From assembly GCA_026874595.1 (NCBI GenBank), contig CM049317.1, positions 36,486,901 to 36,550,900 of the forward strand: a stretch of DNA of 64,000 nt. The letters run 5' to 3'. The notes beneath the pieces were generated by a model. It had not been told where the DNA came from and did not search any database. It saw only the letters and a list, made by a program, of their open reading frames with translations. Of the stretch, positions 57,721 through 64,000 are shown in pieces; within the stretch, counting starts at the first letter, position 1, and every line of letters begins with the position of its first letter. Both the position numbers and the translations under genes were made by a program. Origin of the DNA: Sipunculus nudus. Taxonomy: Eukaryota > Annelida > Sipuncula > Golfingiida > Sipunculidae.

Positions 57721-58317
57721 ATAAATAAATGAATAAAGAGACAGGGTCTTTCTTTGTGCAAAGTAAGGATGTAATAAATTAAATATTCATATAATCATGC
57801 CAAGTCTAACTGACACTCCGTGTCAAATAAGGGAGTCGCAATTACATTGCAAGGATTGTTTGTTATTTACGCCTAATACAGTTCGCAGTTTGGCCACAAG
57901 GGCAAGCAAGACCCACTTTTATACCATACCCATTTTCCAAGAAAGGAAACGTTAACCTATATTAATGTTTTGGACAAAGTTTGCCTGTCAATAAAGCCAT
58001 AGTCTTCTGTGTACAATCATAGCTACTCAGATTATCGCAAATGAACGACGCTAAATACAGCATAAGAAAATGCCATCAGGCAGCCAATACCCGTACTTTA
58101 AGTTAAGCTCATCCGCGCCAGTCAAACTTCAACGTAAGTTGTACAAACAGTGAAAGAAAAGATAAAGTAACACTACTCGCAGCTGTTCTAAAACGCAAGG
58201 CCGAATATTTATAGCCGCTTACAAGGGGAAATTTTGCAAGTGACAGACATGGTTCTGTTCCAGGAGTTATTAGGAGTTGAGATTTTGAAGCTCGCGGTAC
58301 CGGAGTGTGTAATTCAT

Positions 58318-58320
<3 letters not shown>

Positions 58321-58363
<43 letters not shown>
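58321..58363. repeat. (TA)n microsatellite
   Basis: Uninterrupted TA run of about 43 bases. Confidence 0.95.
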
Positions 58364-58365
<2 letters not shown>

Positions 58366-60597
58366 CTCTACAGGTTTCCTGCAATAAACAATCACTAGAG
58401 TGCTCTATGAATATATTAATCTACAGGTTGCACGAAACTACGTAGTTGTAAAAATGCCTGACGAAACTTGAATCCTCTTTATTTATTTATATAATTATAT
58501 ATATATGTATATATATAAATATGTATATATATATATATATTTATATATGAAGGATAATGTAGTGTAATTAATACGTCTTCTGAATTTTATGTTTTCTCCA
58601 TAACATTTAATAGTTAACTTGCTTAAAAAGGAGAGCTGGTTATGAACGGAGCCAAATGACACACAAAGCATGCAGATTTGGAATAAACAAATGTCGTCTT
58701 CACTTTGAAATAAAATGATACCTGCCGAAATATTGCCCCTATTACTCCTGTACACGAGTGTTGAAAACAGTGGACCGTGCACGGTCACAGTCGTACACTT
58801 AAACACATAAAAATAGACAAAATATGTAAGACTGTCCAGATAAGACAGTGTTGCATTTTATTTAGCAGAATTCCTCGCACCAAATGAAATACATCATTTC
58901 TAGACTGGACGATGTGCTGAATATGACCACAAAAGAAGGAAAGCCTACATGGTTAAAGTGGTCTACACATCTCATCACGAATTCAAGGGATACCAATATG
59001 CAGAAGCAACAAATATGCCATGACAGTCATCCTCTACAGGATTCCCCACTACCCAGCAATTAATTGGCTAAGCAATTTATTCAAGAGACCCCCCACAATA
59101 CCTCACAAATATTCACATAGTTAAATTTGATGTTCACTTTCTTGTACTTAATGGAAACAAATATATGACAAGCTAATGCAACATCAAAACAAAATAAATT
59201 ATTTAGATATGATTAAAGAATAAAGAAATATCACAACATATGATGCACCACTAAGAAAAAAAAATGCCACGAATTAACAATTAATTGCCGTTTATATTGC
59301 TCTCACTTAAACCCCCACAAAAATTGTCTGATAATTTTATCAGACAGAAGGCTATCTAGATATGCGTTCATAAGTTGAGACTGGCCTAACCCTCATTAAC
59401 AAGAACAACAAGAAATAGAAAAAAAAATAACTTTCTTAGCAGAATAAGTAACGTCGATCATCCAACAACAGCCAACCCATACCGCTAGGAAAATATAACA
59501 ATTCACAAAGTAATCAACACGGATACAACTATTCGGATATATGAAAAACGAAATAAGAAGTACACCCGAGAAGGAAATTATGCTTAAGCACGCATAAAGT
59601 GAAGAGGAAGAGAGCGACACCACGAACAAACTATATCCAGGGCGGTCACATTAAATCCCAAAGCCCTTTTAAATATGTAATCAGTTTATTCAAAACATGC
59701 ACCGGAAAAGAACATTCTTAATACGTTTAAATTGTGAAATGGAACATTTGAGAGAAAGCAAAGAGTAGCGTACAGATTCGTAGGTAGCTTCGTTACCATA
59801 GATAACATGGCGTTAATTCTGACTAGAATTTTTTTAACCTAAAGGAAAAAGTGCATAAAGCTAGAATGAAAAAAATATACATATAATTAAATCAATGACT
59901 TCTGCCCCAACAGACATTTTGTTCGAAGAAAATCTTTTAGTGGACGTTTGGTAAATTAATTTTCATACTAACCAAGAAAACCGCATTCATTCAATTACAA
60001 AGAATATTATTTTGTATATCAGTAAAACAAAGGTTATAGCGCAGACAATTCAATATCAGATTTTTCACACTGATTCAAACAATGTCTAACCATAACTCGG
60101 AAAAAAAACGGTAAACCGCCATTGCCACATTTTTTCCGGAGAGTTTCCTGTTTGGGTTATATTAAAGTCTTGATACGTTGCGATAGTTTAAATAAAAAAG
60201 CTAACCCATGCGCTTTTGATGACAATGTTATCAGCTTCAGTTCGTTGTATACGCCTATGGCTATAACACTAGACCAAATTGGCCGGATGCATATGGGTTT
60301 TCTGCTGGTACAATTAGTGAGTAGGACATCCTGTTATTATTATTAAAATATTAATCCGGGTAACCGCAGTTAGTGTGAATGAAGGCTTCCGCTACTGTAG
60401 TATGTTACAGGGTGTTATCTGTGATTGGAATGCCTATTACTGAATTCTTTTCTACTGAGTTTACTGAGAGCAACTGTAAGCTGAATGGAGAATCCCATCA
60501 TCTACTAACTGTATGAGATCCCATCATCTATAGCTCTCGACAACTGTTGCAGACGGATAAGGAAGTGCGAAGCCTATTTATTTGGATACGATGATTC

Positions 60598-60630
<33 letters not shown>

Positions 60631-61693
60631 AAAGACAGCTTTTTATCTCTAGAAGTCGAGTTATATAATATTGTTTTTGAGTGGCACCCTTACAGTTATT
60701 ACACGTCTCCCTATTATATTTAACAAGATGTTGTTGGAAACATCAAAGCAAAGCCAGGTTCGTCAAGCCACCCGCTATTACCAATTTATAATTCTAATAT
60801 AATAGGATGCATCATCAATCATACCGAATTCTTTCAATTAAAACTATTTGATGGTAGTCAAGGTTACCTGAAACATTCAATGGGTTGTTTCATTTTAGTG
60901 TTTTCTAACCCTCAATTAACTTTCTATTAAGTTCCTTCAGAACTGTTTCCGTAAATTAACTAACATACTAACCAAGGGTTACGTATAATACGTCTACACA
61001 CCTTGCGCAGGTTGTAAACACTATTGCCGAAGGGAACACGGAAATAAACAAAACATGGTTAAAAATAGCATCATGAGATATGATTCTGAATTCTTTAAAA
61101 CAATACATACATAATTGGTCTAGTTTCTGTCCGAATTGTGCATGCACAAGCCTATAATAATTCTATCTTGAAATCGAAGCTTAAAGCTTATTGCGCTGCT
61201 TTTTTAATAATATTTAACGTTATTTTCTCTAAAAAACATGGTAAAGTTTTCGGTCTGCGGAAGATTGAAAAATATCACGGGTTCATACTATTTTCCTGAC
61301 CATTGGTCAATTCTGTTGACACTTTCTCTTAAACACCTTATCTTGGAGAATATGTCTGTTACTTGGGAAATTTATAATCTAATGAAAATAATAATCAACA
61401 TAATATGAATTAAAATATATGTATGACAAAATATACACATCCTTTATGTGTAATTAAACATTTGCGCTGAGTTTTAATTTCAAGTGACCCATGCATCGTG
61501 ACGCTCAGCTAACTTACCTGCTGGTTGTGGCTGGGGTACTTCCATGTGTGTTTGTACCGGTTGTGGTTAAGACACTGATCAAACACGTAATTGATGCAAA
61601 TGATCCATGCGTGTGGTTTTTTTTATATTTTTTTTTGTAAATTTTGTTTCGCTAAGATCTTTGCTAAGGCGTCAAAGCATTTAATATGATGTG

Positions 61694-61694
<1 letters not shown>

Positions 61695-61748
<54 letters not shown>
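61695..61748. repeat. (TA)n microsatellite
   Basis: Uninterrupted TA run of about 54 bases. Confidence 0.95.
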
Positions 61749-61751
<3 letters not shown>

Positions 61752-61878
61752 TACCGCAGTCGCATAATTCAGTATACATGTTCGTGGTCATGAACCATAA
61801 CTATTAGACGGACCTCCGACGGAGCAATGTCCTTTCTTACATGGTCCAATCAGTTGCAGCACAAGGATCGTCAATAAA

Positions 61879-61910
61879 GGGGGAGGGGGTATTACATGAC
61901 CCCCTCCCCC
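61879..61910. repeat. Perfect 12-bp purine/pyrimidine hairpin
   Basis: GGGGGAGGGGGT (61879-61890), loop ATTACATG, then ACCCCCTCCCCC (61899-61910): a perfect inverted repeat with an eight-base loop. Confidence 0.95.
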
Positions 61911-62403
61911 AACAACACACTCACGCACACTTTTAGGTAAATTTTTTTAGCAATTCAGAAAATAATATCTATATATTGGAAACGAAATATTAAATAATTA
62001 CAATTTTGGACTTTGGTTCCATTATATATATATATATATGTGAGAGGGTGTGTGTGTGTGTGTGTTTGTTTTAAAAAAAACAATAACCCTCCCACGCCTG
62101 CGAATCATCGCCCACCCTACTCATATTAAATAATAGGTCGCCTTCACGTCTGAGCAACGAGAAAGCGGTCGGTAGTATCTCCCTACAATTTATTAGATTA
62201 CCCCCACCCCTGAAGATAAATTTACGCCAGTGTGAAGTGAGACCACCCCCCCCCCCCCCACCACACACACAACATAAAACTCCTTAGATATGTACCGTTA
62301 CGAACCATACCATTTCAATCAGACAGTCTTACATGATGGGTGCAACACGTTGCACAAAACTACGTAGGAGTAAACTTATCTGATAAAATTTAATTACTCT
62401 ATT

Positions 62404-62405
<2 letters not shown>

Positions 62406-62461
<56 letters not shown>
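62406..62461. repeat. (AT)n microsatellite
   Basis: Uninterrupted AT run of about 56 bases. Confidence 0.95.
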
Positions 62462-62466
<5 letters not shown>

Positions 62467-62869
62467 TTTTTGGGACGAAAAAAATATAAATATCTTGTTA
62501 TATTATTATATTATAAGTATATATTATCACATCATTTCATGATCAGATGCAAATATATGCTGCAGAGTTAATGGGAGCTAATACCGTACCGTGACTGCAC
62601 AGTGCTTTTGCCAGGCTAAACATAACCAATATAGAGGCCGAAAGAGAAAAAAAAATTAGGATTGCAACACCGATATTATATACAACGGATAAATTATCTA
62701 AAACAGAACACAAATATTAAAGGCAACCTGTTCAAGCATTATGTGGAAACTGTTGTCTTTGTTAGAAAGGTAATACAAAATATACCAACTGTCGCGCCTT
62801 TCTTTATAATAAACATAAGTTACATATAGCAAAGTCCATTGTACATCGTGACAGTGTAATGACAGTGAC

Positions 62870-63665
62870 AATACATACATACATACAAATAGAAATGACA
62901 AGGTACATTACAGAAGTAAAAATGTTCTTGTGATTTGAAATGTGGGGTAAATATTTTGTTTTCTTTATACTGTATTATTCGTTTCCTATGTGTATGGATC
63001 TGAAAGTTTTTCCACTGAATATTTGTCACCATTTTACCTTTCGTGCTTGCAATATGTTCTTCGATTTTATAAATTTGTGTGACATATGTTTTATACACAG
63101 AGAATACTGGTAATTTCCCTCTGCATTTACATGTATATATATAATGTTTTAGTAAGAGTAATAGAGTATCCAGTAAGCTGTCGCCTGAGGTGTTGAGTAT
63201 TAATATTGTTTCTGTTAATATATTACTTAAGTTTAAACGTTGTTCCAGGTCGTTTAACCAGCTCCTAAATGTTACTTATAAATTATGGGTTACCTCACAG
63301 CGATAAAATATATGTAAGTAAGTTTCTTTTTCCTTTTTACAAAAAGAACATTTTGGCTTATTTTCAGTTTGTAAAGAAGTGGATTTTTTTTTTTTGTTAT
63401 GTTAAAAACAGTGTTGAAACCTGCAGTATGTAATTTCTTATAAAAAAAATACTTTATCTTTAACCTTTATATGAGAGTTGTACCATATTTTTTGTGATTG
63501 AATTTCGTCTGGTTTAACTGTCTTGTTAAAATTATATTTGCACCAATGGTGAAGCACATCTCCTTCCAGAATGGATCACATGAGTCACAACAGATATGTA
63601 TGTCATGTTCTTTCAAATTACATTTAAAAATAATTGAACCAAGGTTTTTAAATTGTACATAAACT
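62870..63665 (-). pseudogene. LINE D: C-terminal end of an L1/Tx1-like ORF2
   Basis: The minus strand carries the tail of an L1/Tx1-type LINE protein. In order it reads NLGSIIFKCNLKEHDIHI (near 63640), DPFWKEM with VLHHWCKYNFNKTVKPDEIQ in the next frame, KIWYNSHIKVKDKVFF, KLHTAGFNTV, CSFCKKEKETYLHIFYRCEV (a zinc-knuckle-like C-x2-C...H...C, near 63350-63295), FRSWLNDLEQRLNLSN, LLDTLLLLLKHYIYTCKCRG, and KTYVTQIYKIEEHIASTKGK to about 63000. The zinc-binding residues are intact, but frameshifts separate the pieces. The RT core should lie beyond the right part of this block and is absent, so the copy is 5'-truncated, as is usual for LINEs. Confidence 0.8.
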
Positions 63666-64000
63666 TAAAAAATAAAGAGTAGCAGGGAGTAGTCAAGTCC
63701 CGACTTGGACTGGAGTCCTGACTGGATTCCACTTGTTGAAGGGCTCGGACGTGGACTCGACACCAATACCAGGCTGATTACATCTGCAATTCGTGGCATG
63801 TTAAGTTGGAAGTTCGGAGACATATGTGAACTATTGATCAATGTTAAGGTATCCAAGACTGTATATACAAAGCTTTATCTGTGCATCAGAAACCGAATAT
63901 ATTTATAAACGTATGTTATGGTGTCCCATCAATTAGCATCAATTATAATTGTTAGCATGTTCTTTGTTTAAGGTATTATTCTAATTAACTGGTTTACTTC
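63666..64000. other. Trailing segment
   Basis: Two overlapping frames on opposite strands (63705-63908 plus, 63856-63665 minus) have no domain. Nothing recognised. Confidence 0.3.

Larger units (their letters stand above)
57720..62870. other. AT-rich intergenic DNA with microsatellites
   Basis: No gene recognised. (AT)n arrays lie at 58321-58363, 58497-58545 (interrupted), 60596-60614 (continuing as (GT)n), 61695-61748 and 62406-62461. On the minus strand 61515-61455 carries the closing words of the dispersed mollusc repeat (TTAGCTGAGCGTCACGATGC). The hairpin at 61879-61910 is listed separately. A poly-C tract lies at 62246-62259. Confidence 0.4.

Overview
The window looks like gene-poor nuclear DNA from a mollusc, most likely a bivalve. 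The sequence is AT-rich, full of (AT)n microsatellites and long poly-G/poly-C tracts, and contains no convincing intact host gene. Every protein-like stretch I can identify is a decayed transposable-element gene. The organism call rests on remembered mollusc repeats: segments that open near GAGCTAAT or TAGCTCGGC and close near CAGCTGAGCGTCATGGCC, TGACCTTGACC satellites, and the element families below. No bacterial operons, rRNA genes, functional tRNA genes or CRISPR arrays were seen.

Layout. 0.7-4.3 kb: minus-strand Ty3/Gypsy relic with gag, protease and integrase, plus a possible LTR edge; its integrase is cut by a dispersed repeat. 4.8-11.4 kb: a 6.6 kb segment bounded by inverted, ACATGT-rich ends, holding a 50-bp minisatellite and a faint coding patch. 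14.1-15.9 kb: plus-strand LINE (A). 18.3-20.6 kb: composite repeat with two internal satellites. 22.2-22.4 kb: tRNA-derived SINE. 26.5-30.5 kb: duplicated microsatellite-bearing segments and a 1 kb element with inverted ends. 33.8-34.7 kb: degenerate minisatellite. 36.5 kb: tRNA-like relic. 37.0-38.0 kb: Merlin/IS1016-type transposase with a 3' frameshift. 39.3-41.8 kb: minus-strand LINE (B), interrupted by a small insertion. 42.9-44.1 kb: minus-strand reverse transcriptase of Penelope-like type. 44.1-45.7 kb: minus-strand relic of a THAP plus DDE transposase. 47.4-51.1 kb: two arrays of one satellite family in opposite orientation. 51.1-53.9 kb: minus-strand CR1-like LINE (C) that begins with a 2A-like peptide and is split by a SINE. 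62.9-63.7 kb: 3' end of an L1/Tx1-like LINE (D) on the minus strand.

The parts do not form a pathway. They read as successive insertions, some inside older copies, followed by tandem duplication of short repeats. The points most worth a second look are the 6.6 kb ACATGT-ended segment, the inverted satellite arrays, the recurrent AGGTCAAGGTCA motif in several unrelated repeats, three G-run/C-run hairpins, the 2A-headed LINE and the Penelope-like RT that keeps its catalytic YRDD box. Family names come from motif recall without a database search.
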